Under the pieces are notes generated by a model. It worked only from the letters and a program-made list of their open reading frames with translations, did no database searches and had not been told where the DNA came from. From Dyella silvae (GTDB taxonomy: Bacteria > Pseudomonadota > Gammaproteobacteria > Xanthomonadales > Rhodanobacteraceae): 64,000 nucleotides of DNA. The number at the start of each line of letters is the position of its first letter. Position 1 is the first letter of the stretch. The stretch covers positions 1 through 64,000 of the forward strand of contig NZ_JAPJBQ010000004.1 in assembly GCF_026421305.1 (NCBI RefSeq). Reading direction: 5' to 3'. The translations under genes and the position numbers were made by a program. This document shows, piece by piece, positions 1 through 8,676 of the stretch.

Positions 1-41
1 AGGGATGTCCTGTCGAAAAACCCCGTAACCCGCCCGCGAAC

Positions 42-142
42 CTTCCGGGCTTCGCCCGGAAGGCGCGCCATCGGGGTGGCCTTTCTCTTGGTTACTTCTC
101 TTTGGCCACGCAAAGAGAAGTGACCCGGCCTCCGGCAGGAGG
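42..142. repeat. Cluster of hairpin-forming intergenic repeats
   Basis: No convincing gene lies in the first 335 bases. The stretch holds three near-perfect hairpins: CTTCCGGGC/GCCCGGAAG (42-62), ACTTCTCTTTG/CAAAGAGAAGT (94-121) and CCTCC/GGAGG (about 129-142). The 94-121 stem belongs to a type of intergenic repeat I recognise from Xanthomonadales genomes. The short open frames crossing it are a by-product of the repeat. Confidence 0.6.
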
Positions 143-202
143 TCGGAAGCCCGCCGCAGGCGAGCCAGGTCGCCGTATCGCTACGTTACAGCGAAGGAGC
201 AA

Positions 203-235
203 AGGCACTGGATCCCAGCCTTCGCTGGGATGACG
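203..235. repeat. REP-like palindrome (single copy)
   Basis: A GGATCCCAGC/GCTGGGATGACG palindrome of the same family as the pairs at 30378-30473 and 54141-54223. It is a short repetitive extragenic element. The paired partner seen at the other two loci is absent here. Confidence 0.7.
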
Positions 236-335
236 TTGAGGGGAATAAGTTTCGTCGCGAGCACCCAACCCCCTCCCCACAGGGGAGAGGGAACAAAAAG
301 CTGGCAACGCCCAGTTCACAAAACACTTCCCACCA

Positions 336-1280
336 TCAATCAAACGTCACCGCCAATCCCAACGACACACCCTGCACATTCTGCCCAAACACATAACGCA
401 CCACCGCCCGCGCCCGTGAAATCCACAGCGGGTGATACTTGCTGGTATCCAACTCCAACCCCGTACCCACCGAAGTGAGATGGTTGAAACCCACCACATC
501 CGCGTCCTGCCCAAAATACGAGGTATGCGCAAATTCCAATACATAACGCACCGGTCGCCCGAGGGCATGCCAACCCGTTGGTGCGCGATAACGAGCCCAC
601 AAACTGGCGTTCTCATTGCGCGAGCTGCCGGTGACAACACGCGATGAATCGTTGACGCTGTGCAGATAGATGTTGGTGTAACGCAATTCCACATCCACCT
701 CATAGGCTTCCACGTAGTGCTCGTAATCGAGCATCAGCGAACCACCCATGCCCGCCGCGTCCAGATGACCGTGGGCGAGGAAGTCGAGATCAATATTGGT
801 GTGATTGGTAATGTAGAGGCTGCCTATGGAGGCATCGCTTTTGACGCGGCCATAGCTACCGTTGACGATCGGGCGAAGCACCAGATCATGGGTCAGATGA
901 AAATCCCAGCCCACGCCAACCGTGCCAATGACGCTGTTCCAGCGCGTGGGCAGCTCGCGGCTTTCCACGCCATCGGAAGCGATGAAGCGCGGATCGTAAC
1001 GCGCATAACCCAACGTACCTTCCAGATAGATCGGCACGCTGTCGCTCACTGTGAAACCACCGCCCAGCGACGTGTTGTTGAAAGCAGGATCATTGGTGGC
1101 GGCGCTCTTGATGGATAGCGCGCCAGAAGTGACATCCGGCGTTTGTGAGTACCCCATCAGCGCGAGCACACCGTTCGCCCGTTGCTGAAGTCTGCCCTTG
1201 ACGATAGTGAATACCGGGCCCTGTTGTGCCGAAGCCATGAGCGGACACGCCAGCCAACCCAACGCAACAAAAAACCTCAT
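336..1280 (-). CDS. Putative outer-membrane beta-barrel protein
   Basis: Predicted exported protein of about 314 residues. I start it at the ATG at 1280, which opens directly into a signal peptide (MRFFVALGWLACPLMASAQQ). The longer frame upstream adds a polar Arg/Cys-rich stretch unlike a signal. The mature part alternates hydrophobic and polar residues with many Gly/Tyr/Asn turns (for example GFTVSDSVPIYLEGTLGYARYD) and ends in ...SLGLAVTFD, with an aromatic residue near the C terminus as in outer-membrane barrels. No enzyme motif is visible. The cargo or adhesive role cannot be told from sequence. It is transcribed in the same direction as the duplicated exported pair upstream, with a hairpin between, so it may be a separate unit. 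Confidence 0.7.
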   Translation of the reverse strand: MRFFVALGWLACPLMASAQQGPVFTIVKGRLQQRANGVLALMGYSQTPDVTSGALSIKSAATNDPAFNNTSLGGGFTVSDSVPIYLEGTLGYARYDPRFIASDGVESRELPTRWNSVIGTVGVGWDFHLTHDLVLRPIVNGSYGRVKSDASIGSLYITNHTNIDLDFLAHGHLDAAGMGGSLMLDYEHYVEAYEVDVELRYTNIYLHSVNDSSRVVTGSSRNENASLWARYRAPTGWHALGRPVRYVLEFAHTSYFGQDADVVGFNHLTSVGTGLELDTSKYHPLWISRARAVVRYVFGQNVQGVSLGLAVTFD

Positions 1281-1324
1281 TGCATGATTCACGCAACACC
1301 TTTCGTAAGCCGCATGAGGGGACG

Positions 1325-1391
1325 TTCGCCGGTTCGATCGGCGAACCATGAGCTATATCGATAAGGATGAGAGGGCCGCGAGGCAGCCCTC
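1325..1391 (-). terminator. Two hairpins downstream of the first duplicated gene
   Basis: Stem TTCGCCG/CGGCGAA at 1325-1345 and stem GAGGGC/GCCCTC at 1371-1391, just past the stop of the 1404-2042 gene on the minus strand. There is no long U-tract, so a transcript-end role is inferred. The same pair of hairpins recurs after the paralogue. Confidence 0.45.
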
Positions 1392-1403
1392 CCGTCCAAC
1401 GGC

Positions 1404-2042
1404 TCAGCCTTTGGGCTTCGCCTTGGCCTTCGGCGTCACCGTGAGAGCGAGCGCTTCCACGTAGGTGATGACCACCATGTCACCGACTTTGAGTGTCTTG
1501 AGCAGTTCCTGACGGGAAGGATCCTTCACGTCGATCACGCGCGAGTGACCGTCGCCACCGGTCAGGGTGATGGTGTTGTTCTTGGTGTCGACCGCAGTGA
1601 GCTTGGCGGTGACGGTGACCTCATGGCCAGCTTCGGCTCCGGGTTGTGAACCCTTCGGGGCAGAAGACCGGTTGCTCTGGGCCTCCACGCCCGGCTTGAC
1701 GCTGTCCGCCGGCATCAATTGCACAGCCACGGCTGCCTGGTAGTGTGCCGTGACTTGATCGCCCGCCTTGATCTGGTCGAAATTCTTCACTTCCGGGCCG
1801 GCCTCAACGGTCACTTCATTACCCTTGGGGCCTTTCAGCGTGACAAAGCGGTTTTCGTGATCCACGTTGGTCACGGTGGCGGTGATGGTCTTGTCCTCGC
1901 GCATCAGCTCACCAGCAACGCTATGCACTGTTGATGAGGAGGCGGGCGCCTGTGATTGAGCCGACACCGCCACGGGCATCGCAAGAGCAACGGCGATGGC
2001 AGCGCCAAGCAGATAGGACGGGGAAAGATGCGACTTGCTCAT
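1404..2042 (-). CDS. Exported hypothetical protein, tandem paralogue A
   Basis: A 212-residue protein with a signal peptide (cleavage near AVSAQ, residues 25-29). The rest has two related beta-rich segments: ITATVTNVDHENRFVTLKGPKGNE near residue 52 and VTAKLTAVDTKNNTITLTGGDGHS near residue 145. Each is followed by an "IKAGDQV / LKVGDMV" turn. This internal repeat resembles small OB-like or DUF5666-type periplasmic domains; that assignment is inference. The tail is Lys-rich (PKAKAKPKG). It is a clear paralogue of the next gene, sharing signal peptide, middle and C terminus, so the pair arose by tandem duplication. Function unknown. Confidence 0.8.
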   Translation of the reverse strand: MSKSHLSPSYLLGAAIAVALAMPVAVSAQSQAPASSSTVHSVAGELMREDKTITATVTNVDHENRFVTLKGPKGNEVTVEAGPEVKNFDQIKAGDQVTAHYQAAVAVQLMPADSVKPGVEAQSNRSSAPKGSQPGAEAGHEVTVTAKLTAVDTKNNTITLTGGDGHSRVIDVKDPSRQELLKTLKVGDMVVITYVEALALTVTPKAKAKPKG

Positions 2043-2193
2043 GATGGGTCTCCTTGGGGTGGTCTTTGCTGAAATCGCCTTTGGCTATCAGCACCATCTA
2101 CACGTCGAATGTTCTGAAGCCATCCACGACACGCGATCAACAGCGTCTATACATGTCTCACACAGCACCTTCGCTTGAGCCCATGAGGGAATG

Positions 2194-2261
2194 CTCGCCG
2201 GCCCCGTCGGCGAACCATCAGCCATGTGTGCGACGACAGGAGGGACGGCAGCGCCCCTCCT
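2194..2261 (-). terminator. Two hairpins downstream of the second duplicated gene
   Basis: Stem CTCGCCG/CGGCGAA (2194-2214, with a G-T closing pair) and stem AGGAGGG/CCCTCCT (2238-2261) follow the stop of the 2272 gene on the minus strand. They correspond in position and order to the hairpins at 1325-1391, so they were copied with the gene. Confidence 0.45.
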
Positions 2262-2271
2262 GCCCGGGGGC

Positions 2272-2907
2272 TTAACCCTTTGCCTTGGTCTTAGGCGTCA
2301 CTGTGATAGCCAGCGCTTCCACATAGGTGATAACCATCATATCGCCGACTTTGAGCTTCTTCAGATCCGCCTGACGAGCAGGATCCTTCACGTGAATCAC
2401 GCGCGAGTGACCATCAGCGCCGGTCAAGGTGATCGTGTTGTTCTTGAGGTCAATGGCCGTGAGCTTCGTGGTCACCGTAATCGCATCGCCCTCTTTGACC
2501 CCGGGCTTGCTGCCCTGCGGCGCGGTAGCTGCACCACCCTGAACATCGACGCCTGCCTTAACGCTGTCCGCCGGCATCAGTTGTATGGCCACCGCGGCCT
2601 GGTAGTGCGCCGTAATCGAATCGCCGGCCTTGAGCTGTGCGAGGTTCTTCACTTCCGGACCCGCCAGAACAGTCTCTTCGTTGCCGTTGGGCCCCTTCAA
2701 CGTGATGAAGCGGCTTTGCTGATCGACATGGACGACTTTGGCGGTGATCGTCTGATCCTCGCGCACCAACTCGCCCGCGGTGCTGGTCACGGTTGATGCG
2801 GCCGCCGGTGCCTGCGACTGAGCCGACGCCGCCATCGGCATGGCATAAGCCATGGCGATCGCGGCGCCAAGCAGGAAGGACGGGGAAATGCGTGACTTGC
2901 TCATCAT
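2272..2907 (-). CDS. Exported hypothetical protein, tandem paralogue B
   Basis: A 211-residue paralogue of the 1404-2042 product. It has the same signal peptide pattern (MSKSRISPSFLLGAAIAMAYA, cleavage near AASAQ), the same two beta segments (ITAKVVHVDQQSRFITLKG; VTTKLTAIDLKNNTITLTG) and a Lys-rich end (TPKTKAKG). Two in-frame ATGs (2907 and 2904) are possible; the second matches the start of paralogue A. The upstream ~90 bases also match those upstream of paralogue A (both carry CAGCACCATC and ACACGTCGAATGT), so promoter and gene were duplicated together. Function unknown; a periplasmic role is likely. Confidence 0.8.
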   Translation of the reverse strand: MMSKSRISPSFLLGAAIAMAYAMPMAASAQSQAPAAASTVTSTAGELVREDQTITAKVVHVDQQSRFITLKGPNGNEETVLAGPEVKNLAQLKAGDSITAHYQAAVAIQLMPADSVKAGVDVQGGAATAPQGSKPGVKEGDAITVTTKLTAIDLKNNTITLTGADGHSRVIHVKDPARQADLKKLKVGDMMVITYVEALAITVTPKTKAKG

Positions 2908-3249
2908 GAGTCTCCTAAGGGTGGTCTTGGCTGAAATCCGGTTGCGGCTGTCAGCACCATCGACACGTCGAATGTGCTGAAGCCCTCCACGATGTTCCGA
3001 TGAAGATCGGAATCCATCTGCCGGTGGACAGCCAGACGCTCTGTAGGGATGGCGACAACGTGTTTCATGCGGGCATGTTCAACCACGAGACGCTTCGCGA
3101 CGAGCGTAAAACCACCCAAGTACGCTAGGTAGTTCTACCAAGGGAGCCACGACGGCAATGACAACCGGCCGCGGCGGACGCAAGCTTGTACCCCGGCCCC
3201 TTGCGGGGCGCCTTGGCGGGAAGCCGCTCCACCTGCAGGAGACAGCGTC
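2908..3249. other. Divergent intergenic region with a 12-bp dyad
   Basis: These 342 bases separate the duplicated pair (minus) from the SDR gene (plus). They contain a perfect dyad GGTAG-TT-CTACC at 3128-3139, followed by about 110 bases without an evident gene. A frame of 71 codons on the minus strand (2904-3119) has no ribosome site or recognisable content and I do not call it. The dyad resembles a binding site for a dimeric regulator; which one is unknown. Confidence 0.5.
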
Positions 3250-4065
3250 ATGTCATTCGCAGAACCCCGCGACACCGTACTCATCACCGGCGCTTCCACC
3301 GGCATCGGCGCCACTTACGCCGACCGTCTGGCCCAACGCGGACATCCCCTCATCCTCGTCGCCCGCAACCAGGACCGGTTGCAGGCGCTGGCTCAACGTT
3401 TAACCCGTGAATACGGCGTGAAGACAGAAGTGATGATGGCTGACCTTACCCAGTCGCAGGATCGCCTGCGCGTCGAGCGCCGGCTCGGTGACGATCACAC
3501 CATTGGATGGCTGCTGAACAGCGCCGGCATGGCGGTCGGCACAGCGATCGCCGAGGCGTCGCCGGATACGGCCGAGTCGATGATTCAACTCAACATCGTC
3601 GCGCCAACGCGATTGATCGGAGCGATGCTGCCACGGCTATTGGCACGCGGGCGAGGCAGCATCATCAACATCGCGTCCGTGCTTGCGCTGGCGCCGGAGC
3701 TGTTCGATGGCGCTTACGGCGCCAGCAAGAGTTACCTGCTCAACTACACGCTGGCATTGCATAAAGAGGCCGGGCATCGCGGCATCCGCGTGCAGGCGGT
3801 ACTACCAGGCATCACACGCACCGAGATCTGGCAGCACACGGGCGGCACACCTGAAACCATACCGCCCAGCACGATCATGGAAGTGGACGAAATGGTGGAT
3901 GCCGCGCTGGCGGGTTACGACCAGGGCGAAGTCGTCACGATCCCTTCGCTACCGGATAACGAGGACTGGAACCGCTACGTTGCTGCACGTCAGCGCCTGA
4001 TGCCCAGCCTGTCGCGTGATCACGCCGCCGATCGCTACAAAAGTGACATCCCCGAAGACGCCTGA
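3250..4065 (+). CDS. SDR family NAD(P)-dependent oxidoreductase
   Basis: Classical short-chain dehydrogenase/reductase of 271 residues. The Rossmann nucleotide site TGASTGIG is at residues 14-21, the NAG-type motif NSAGMA near residue 91, a catalytic Ser in NIASVLAL, and the YGASK catalytic Tyr/Lys pair near residues 157-161. ADL after the second strand binds the adenine. Start chosen at the ATG at 3250, preceded by AGGAGA. It stands alone between divergent and downstream genes, so its substrate cannot be deduced. The C-terminal part, with EVDEMVDAALAGYDQGEVVTIPSL, is like the DltE/YqjQ-type SDRs that act on lipophilic carbonyls; that is a weak inference. Confidence 0.9.
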   Translation: MSFAEPRDTVLITGASTGIGATYADRLAQRGHPLILVARNQDRLQALAQRLTREYGVKTEVMMADLTQSQDRLRVERRLGDDHTIGWLLNSAGMAVGTAIAEASPDTAESMIQLNIVAPTRLIGAMLPRLLARGRGSIINIASVLALAPELFDGAYGASKSYLLNYTLALHKEAGHRGIRVQAVLPGITRTEIWQHTGGTPETIPPSTIMEVDEMVDAALAGYDQGEVVTIPSLPDNEDWNRYVAARQRLMPSLSRDHAADRYKSDIPEDA

Positions 4066-4292
4066 GCGCTGCTGTTCTTATCGCCGGGCGACGGGATTTC
4101 TCAACGTGATCCTGCGAATAGCAAAGTCGTGCCGTCACACTCCCGTAAGGTAGACGGCCATACCGCCAAAGGATGGAATGCGCCGCCGACCTGCGCCCGC
4201 GATATAGTGTGCTCGACGGCGGCCGCCTGGCGGCCGCAGCCGGCGCGGGCTACCCGCCCGCAAGCGTCACGTAGATTCATGGGAGAACGACC

Positions 4293-4706
4293 ATGCGTTA
4301 TACGTTACTGGAAGGCCGAAAGGACGGCATGCTTCTCCTGGCACGCATATTGTTGATGATCCTGTTCGTGATCTTTGGATGGAGCAAGCTCACGGGGTTC
4401 TCTGGTACGGCCAGCTATATGGCGTCCACCGGGTTACCACTACCCACGCTTTCGGCAGCCATCGCCGTGATCATGGAATTTGTGGTGGGCATGGCCATCG
4501 TCATTGGTTTCTACACGCGGCCACTGGCACTGGTGCTGGGCTTCTACACACTGGCCGCTGCCATCATCGGCCACCAGTTCTGGAACATGGACGACCCGGA
4601 ACGCATCGGTGCCATGATCAATTTCTACAAGAATGTGAGCATTGCGGGTGGCTTGCTGTTGCTATGCATCACCGGACCCGGCAAGTATTCGCTGGACCGC
4701 AAATAG
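4293..4706 (+). CDS. DoxX family membrane protein
   Basis: A 137-residue protein with four hydrophobic segments (about residues 13-31, 53-73, 78-95 and 112-128). It has DoxX hallmarks: R-ILLxILFVIFGWSKLTGF in the first helix and a central "ExVxGxAIVIGFYTRPLA" stretch. DoxX proteins are inner-membrane proteins tied to thiol or quinone redox or to stress resistance, with no single agreed reaction. The ATG at 4293 follows GGGAGA. A 22-bp perfect palindrome sits 6 bases past the stop and probably ends transcription from both sides. Confidence 0.88.
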   Translation: MRYTLLEGRKDGMLLLARILLMILFVIFGWSKLTGFSGTASYMASTGLPLPTLSAAIAVIMEFVVGMAIVIGFYTRPLALVLGFYTLAAAIIGHQFWNMDDPERIGAMINFYKNVSIAGGLLLLCITGPGKYSLDRK

Positions 4707-4712
4707 ACGCCG

Positions 4713-4734
4713 GAACCCGTGATATCACGGGTTC
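4713..4734. terminator. Perfect 22-bp palindrome between convergent genes
   Basis: GAACCCGTGAT/ATCACGGGTTC is an uninterrupted palindrome lying between the stop of the DoxX gene and the stop of the cytochrome gene. It could fold as a bidirectional terminator. There is no U-tract. Confidence 0.5.
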
Positions 4735-4757
4735 TCGTGGCAAACGGCCCGTCGCGC

Positions 4758-7214
4758 TTACTTCGGGCCACTCCCTCCCATGCTGCCCAGCAATTGATGT
4801 GCCTCATTCGAATTCGGGGCCACCGCCAACAGGCGTTTCGCATAGCTCTGCGCCTGCTCCTGGTGGCCCGCATCGCGCTCCATACTGGCAAGCGTAAACA
4901 ACAGAGAGGCGTCGTAGGGCGCAGCCTGCAGCGCATCGGAGAGCACCTTTCTGGCTTGCTCGCCCTGCCCTGCGGAATTCAGCGCCACACCGTAGACATA
5001 GGCAAACCGGGCGTTGGATGGCTGTGCCTGATGTGCACGAGCCAGCCACGGCAGTGCTTCCGCCTGCTGGTTCTGTCGCACCAATGACAAGCCCTTGGCG
5101 TGCAGCAGATTGGCGTTGCCGGGGGCTACCTGCAGACCTTCGTCAATCGCCTTGCCCGCATCATCTTCGCGCTGCTGCGAACGGTACATATCGGCCAGGT
5201 TGATATAAGCAGGAATGAAGTCGGGTTGCAGTTTGAGCGCATGACGAAACGACTGTTCCGCCCTGGCGGTCTCGCCACGTTCGGCATAGACCAATCCCAG
5301 ATCGAAGTGGGATTCAGGCCGATCAGCCACGGCCTCCTGCGCCTGCACGTAAGTGGCGAACGCGCGATCCCGTGCGGCACGCTGGCTGCTATCGAGTTGC
5401 GCATCAGGCACGCCGGCCAACGCACGGCCGGCTTTCACACGCACATCCAGCACGGGATCGTCGGCCAACGGCGCGGCCATCGGGCCACGCACGTCGGTGG
5501 GGAATCGGGCGAGGGCCTCCAGCGCTGCCGCACGCATCAGCGGATCGGCATCGGCGAGCGCCGCCTGCAGGACAGGCACCGCCGCAGGACTGGCGTAATG
5601 TTGCAAGTCGCTCACTGCCGTAGCGCGCGCAATGATGGGCGAGCTCGAATCGCCTGCGAGTGTCGCCAGCAGATTCGCTGCGCCGGGTTTGCCGTGGCGT
5701 CCGGCATCCAGCGCTTCCACGAAATGCTGGTAGCCCTTGCGCTCTGGTCCGTGCGCTTTCTCGATGGCGTCAGCGGCCCACTTTGCGCCCTTGTCAGCGT
5801 GGCAGTTGGCGCACGCATTGGGCACGCCATAAGCGAGCGTGAGATCCGGACGGGGAACGCGGATCGAATGATCCGGCCGCCCATTGATCACCATGTAGTT
5901 CTTCGATGGCATATGACAGGCCACGCATTGCGTGCCGGGACTGCCTTCCTTGTGCATATGGTGTTCGGCCGTGTCGTACACCTTGGGCGTGTGACAGCTC
6001 TCGCATAGTGCATTGCCCTGGGCGCGGGTCTTGCCGGTATGCGGCTCGTGGCAGTCGCTACAGGTCACGCCCTTGGCATACATGCGGCTCTGCAGGAACG
6101 AGGCGTACACATAGACCTCATCGAGTTGCTGGCCATCCGCGTGATAGCGCCCTTCGGTCAGCAGCACAGGATCATGGGTGTCCATCAGCCGCCCCGTGGG
6201 CGCTGTGTCCTTGGCGATAATGCTGCGGCGCGCATGGCAAACCGCGCAGGTTTCCACCTCGCGATGCGAAGCCAACGGCGCGCTGCGTACGGGGCTGCCA
6301 GTTACCGGATTGGGAATCCAGTGCGCGCCTTTGCGCTCGTTCAGTGCGATGGTGAGCCCCATGCTGGCATCACCTTGTTTCTTGGCGGTGTCGCCATTGG
6401 CCCAGGCGATATGCCTTGAGCCCGGCCCATGGCACGCCTCGCAGGCGACATTGATCTCGCTCCACGTGCTCTTGAACGTATTGGATGCCACATCGTAGTT
6501 GCGTTGCACATTCGTCGAATGGCAATCCGAACACATGTAGTTCCAGTTCTGGTTCAGTCGCGTCCAGTGCAAGGTGTCGTGCACGTCGATGTGCTCGCCC
6601 GGATACATGTTGAACCAGTGCTGCCCACCTTCCGACGCCGGTCGCGCATCCCACGAGGCACGCAGCGTTTGCAGGCGCCCATCGGGAAAGGCCACCAGGT
6701 ATTGCTGCAACGGATAAACACCGAAGGTGTACTTCACCTCGAACTCACCGGGCTTGCCGTCCGGCCCGTCGGTCTTGACGAAGTACGCATGGTCGCGCTT
6801 GAAGAAACTGGCGGTGGCGCCGTCCTGCTTCAGCGCACCCTCGAAATGCCCTTCGACGGTCTTCTCATCGGCCACCTGCATGGCCAGCGCGTGATGGGAC
6901 TGTTGCCACGCCTGGGTTTCCTTCGCGTGGCACGAAGCACAGACCTGTGCACCCACATAGTGCGCTGCTGGCAGCGCGGGAGCCGCGGGTGCGGGGTTCA
7001 AGGCCACGCTGGTCGGCGTGATCGCACCACCCGGCACAGGCATGCGTGACCACCAGATGCCCACCAGGACAAGTACCAGCACCGCCATGCCCAGCGGCAA
7101 CCACCACCAATAGCGATGACGAGCGCCCGGTACCGGCGCGGTGGCCGCGGGCGCTACCGGCGCGGCAACCGGTTTGCCAGCGCGCTTGCCGTGGCTCTTC
7201 CTGGAACGGCCCAT
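4758..7214 (-). CDS. Membrane-anchored octahaem cytochrome c with HEAT and TPR repeats
   Basis: About 818 residues. Start chosen at the ATG at 7214 because GGGGAGAGAGGG directly precedes it; two upstream in-frame ATGs lack such a site. A short basic, Ala/Pro-rich cytoplasmic tail is followed by one membrane helix (about residues 35-55), placing the rest in the periplasm. Eight CxxCH haem motifs follow in order: CASCH, CSDCH, CEACH, CAVCH, CSDCH, CESCH, CVACH and CANCH. Behind them are HEAT-like repeats (AVPVLQAALADADPLMRAAALEAL) and about five TPRs to the end. The haem part resembles the cytochrome c554/multihaem family seen in electron transfer to N or S compounds. It lies 127 bases downstream of batD, which suggests a link with the MoxR/Bat complex. 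Electron donor and acceptor unknown. Confidence 0.87.
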   Translation of the reverse strand: MGRSRKSHGKRAGKPVAAPVAPAATAPVPGARHRYWWWLPLGMAVLVLVLVGIWWSRMPVPGGAITPTSVALNPAPAAPALPAAHYVGAQVCASCHAKETQAWQQSHHALAMQVADEKTVEGHFEGALKQDGATASFFKRDHAYFVKTDGPDGKPGEFEVKYTFGVYPLQQYLVAFPDGRLQTLRASWDARPASEGGQHWFNMYPGEHIDVHDTLHWTRLNQNWNYMCSDCHSTNVQRNYDVASNTFKSTWSEINVACEACHGPGSRHIAWANGDTAKKQGDASMGLTIALNERKGAHWIPNPVTGSPVRSAPLASHREVETCAVCHARRSIIAKDTAPTGRLMDTHDPVLLTEGRYHADGQQLDEVYVYASFLQSRMYAKGVTCSDCHEPHTGKTRAQGNALCESCHTPKVYDTAEHHMHKEGSPGTQCVACHMPSKNYMVINGRPDHSIRVPRPDLTLAYGVPNACANCHADKGAKWAADAIEKAHGPERKGYQHFVEALDAGRHGKPGAANLLATLAGDSSSPIIARATAVSDLQHYASPAAVPVLQAALADADPLMRAAALEALARFPTDVRGPMAAPLADDPVLDVRVKAGRALAGVPDAQLDSSQRAARDRAFATYVQAQEAVADRPESHFDLGLVYAERGETARAEQSFRHALKLQPDFIPAYINLADMYRSQQREDDAGKAIDEGLQVAPGNANLLHAKGLSLVRQNQQAEALPWLARAHQAQPSNARFAYVYGVALNSAGQGEQARKVLSDALQAAPYDASLLFTLASMERDAGHQEQAQSYAKRLLAVAPNSNEAHQLLGSMGGSGPK

Positions 7215-7341
7215 CCCTCTCTCCCCGATACCCATGCTATGTCTGTCGTACATCCCTTCCTGGGATGCTGTGTCTCGCTGTCTCGCGCGGGCATGGTAGC
7301 CGCCACGTGCGATGAAGCTGTGAATGTCGCCACGCCGCTGA

Positions 7342-8676
7342 TCATGGCGCCGGGTTCAGCGGAGGCAATGCGGGACGGCGCTGCCATCGCCGCATGCCAC
7401 GTTTCCAGCGACGCCTGGCGTCCGTGAGCCCATCAACGAGATCCGATGCCAGCCACGTCGAGGCGCCCTGCCCGTACAGCGCATCCTGCAAGGCGTTCCA
7501 ATGCGCCTGCAGGGAAACATCGCCGTAGCGAACAGCCCAGGCCGCCACGCTGTCCGGGGCACCATCCTCGGCCGCTCGCCGGACCCAGTCATCGACCACG
7601 CTGGCCAATACGGCCGCCGATGCGGCGTGGCGCTGTCGGCGGACGGCGCGGAACGCAACCGACTCCGCGTGACGGCGGCGATACCGCCACGCCTTCCATT
7701 GATACCAATACCTCAGGCACGCATCGCGGAAATGCCACGCAAGCCACGCCCATATGGCAAGCACGATGACGGCAATACCCGTGTCGCTCGACAGCCATTC
7801 GATCAGCCGCGGCATGAAACCGCGCTGCGGCAGCGCAAAGCGCGGCTTGTCCGTGCTTCCCCACCATGCATGAAAATGGACTGCTGGAACCTTGCTTTGG
7901 CGCCACTCGCGCGTGCGGCTGTCCATCCAACGCACCGTCACCGGCGGCAGGGTGTAGCGGCCACGATGGTCGATGACATAGCTGGCTGTATCCACGCGAC
8001 TACCGCCAACGAACCCGCCGTGATTGTCGACGGCATCGCGCGTGACGGGCGACGCCGCATACAACGTGAGCCCGTCAACGGGTGCGAAGACGGTGGGCGG
8101 CAACATCATCGCCGGGGCACCTTCGGCGGAAATCTCAACGCGTCGAGTCACCGTGTCACCCACGTGCAGACTGCCGTCTTCCGGCGTCACGGTTTGTGTG
8201 ACCTTCACTGTGTCGGCGATCAGTCCCTCCGTCACGCCCGCTGGCAAGATCAGGGCCTGTACCTGCAGCGCAAGCGGCGGGGTCTGCACGGCGACCGGAG
8301 TGCGTCCTGCACCGATGCGGGCCGTGATCTCGAACGAGGGAATCTCCATCGGCCCCGACATCAGCGGGGTGATGAGATAGGTGCGCGACACACCGGACCA
8401 GGTCTGCCCGTCGACCGTCTCCACCAGATGCCCGGGCGTTTCATCGGAAAGCGACAGATAGGCACCGTCCACATGCAACTCAGGTAACACCGGCGCATCG
8501 GTAAAGAAATCCGGCGTGAGCATGTCGACGACGATACGCGTAGTTTCGCCCTGCATCAGCGAGCCGGCAGGTTCCTGATGCACGCGTACACGCATGGGTG
8601 GCGATGCCGGCGCCGGCTCGTCAGCATGAGCCACGGCGGCGAGTAGCCACAGCAAGCACAACAACCACGCCCTCAT
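7342..8676 (-). CDS. batD: BatD-like membrane protein
   Basis: A 444-residue protein with a signal peptide (MRAWLLCLLWLLAAVAHA), a large beta-rich periplasmic part and one late membrane helix (IAVIVLAIWAWLAWHF, about residue 300). A basic Arg-rich cytoplasmic tail follows. The opening "VRVHQEPAGSLMQGETTRIVVDM" and "RTYLITPLMSGPMEIPSFEI" match the BatD (oxygen-tolerance) family. Its ATG overlaps the stop of the upstream VWA-TPR gene (ATGA), so the two are translationally coupled. BatD works with BatA/BatB and a MoxR ATPase in an envelope complex whose client is usually unknown. It is the last Bat gene of the operon. Confidence 0.85.
   Translation of the reverse strand: MRAWLLCLLWLLAAVAHADEPAPASPPMRVRVHQEPAGSLMQGETTRIVVDMLTPDFFTDAPVLPELHVDGAYLSLSDETPGHLVETVDGQTWSGVSRTYLITPLMSGPMEIPSFEITARIGAGRTPVAVQTPPLALQVQALILPAGVTEGLIADTVKVTQTVTPEDGSLHVGDTVTRRVEISAEGAPAMMLPPTVFAPVDGLTLYAASPVTRDAVDNHGGFVGGSRVDTASYVIDHRGRYTLPPVTVRWMDSRTREWRQSKVPAVHFHAWWGSTDKPRFALPQRGFMPRLIEWLSSDTGIAVIVLAIWAWLAWHFRDACLRYWYQWKAWRYRRRHAESVAFRAVRRQRHAASAAVLASVVDDWVRRAAEDGAPDSVAAWAVRYGDVSLQAHWNALQDALYGQGASTWLASDLVDGLTDARRRWKRGMRRWQRRPALPPLNPAP

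Noticed and set aside
2904-3119. Minus-strand frame of 71 codons
   Set aside because: No signal, motif or ribosome site; it overlaps the promoter block duplicated between the paralogues.
7501-8487. Plus-strand open frames opposite batD, batB/C and batA (to 12024)
   Set aside because: Arg/Pro/His-rich shadow frames with no domains; the minus-strand genes have full family motifs.
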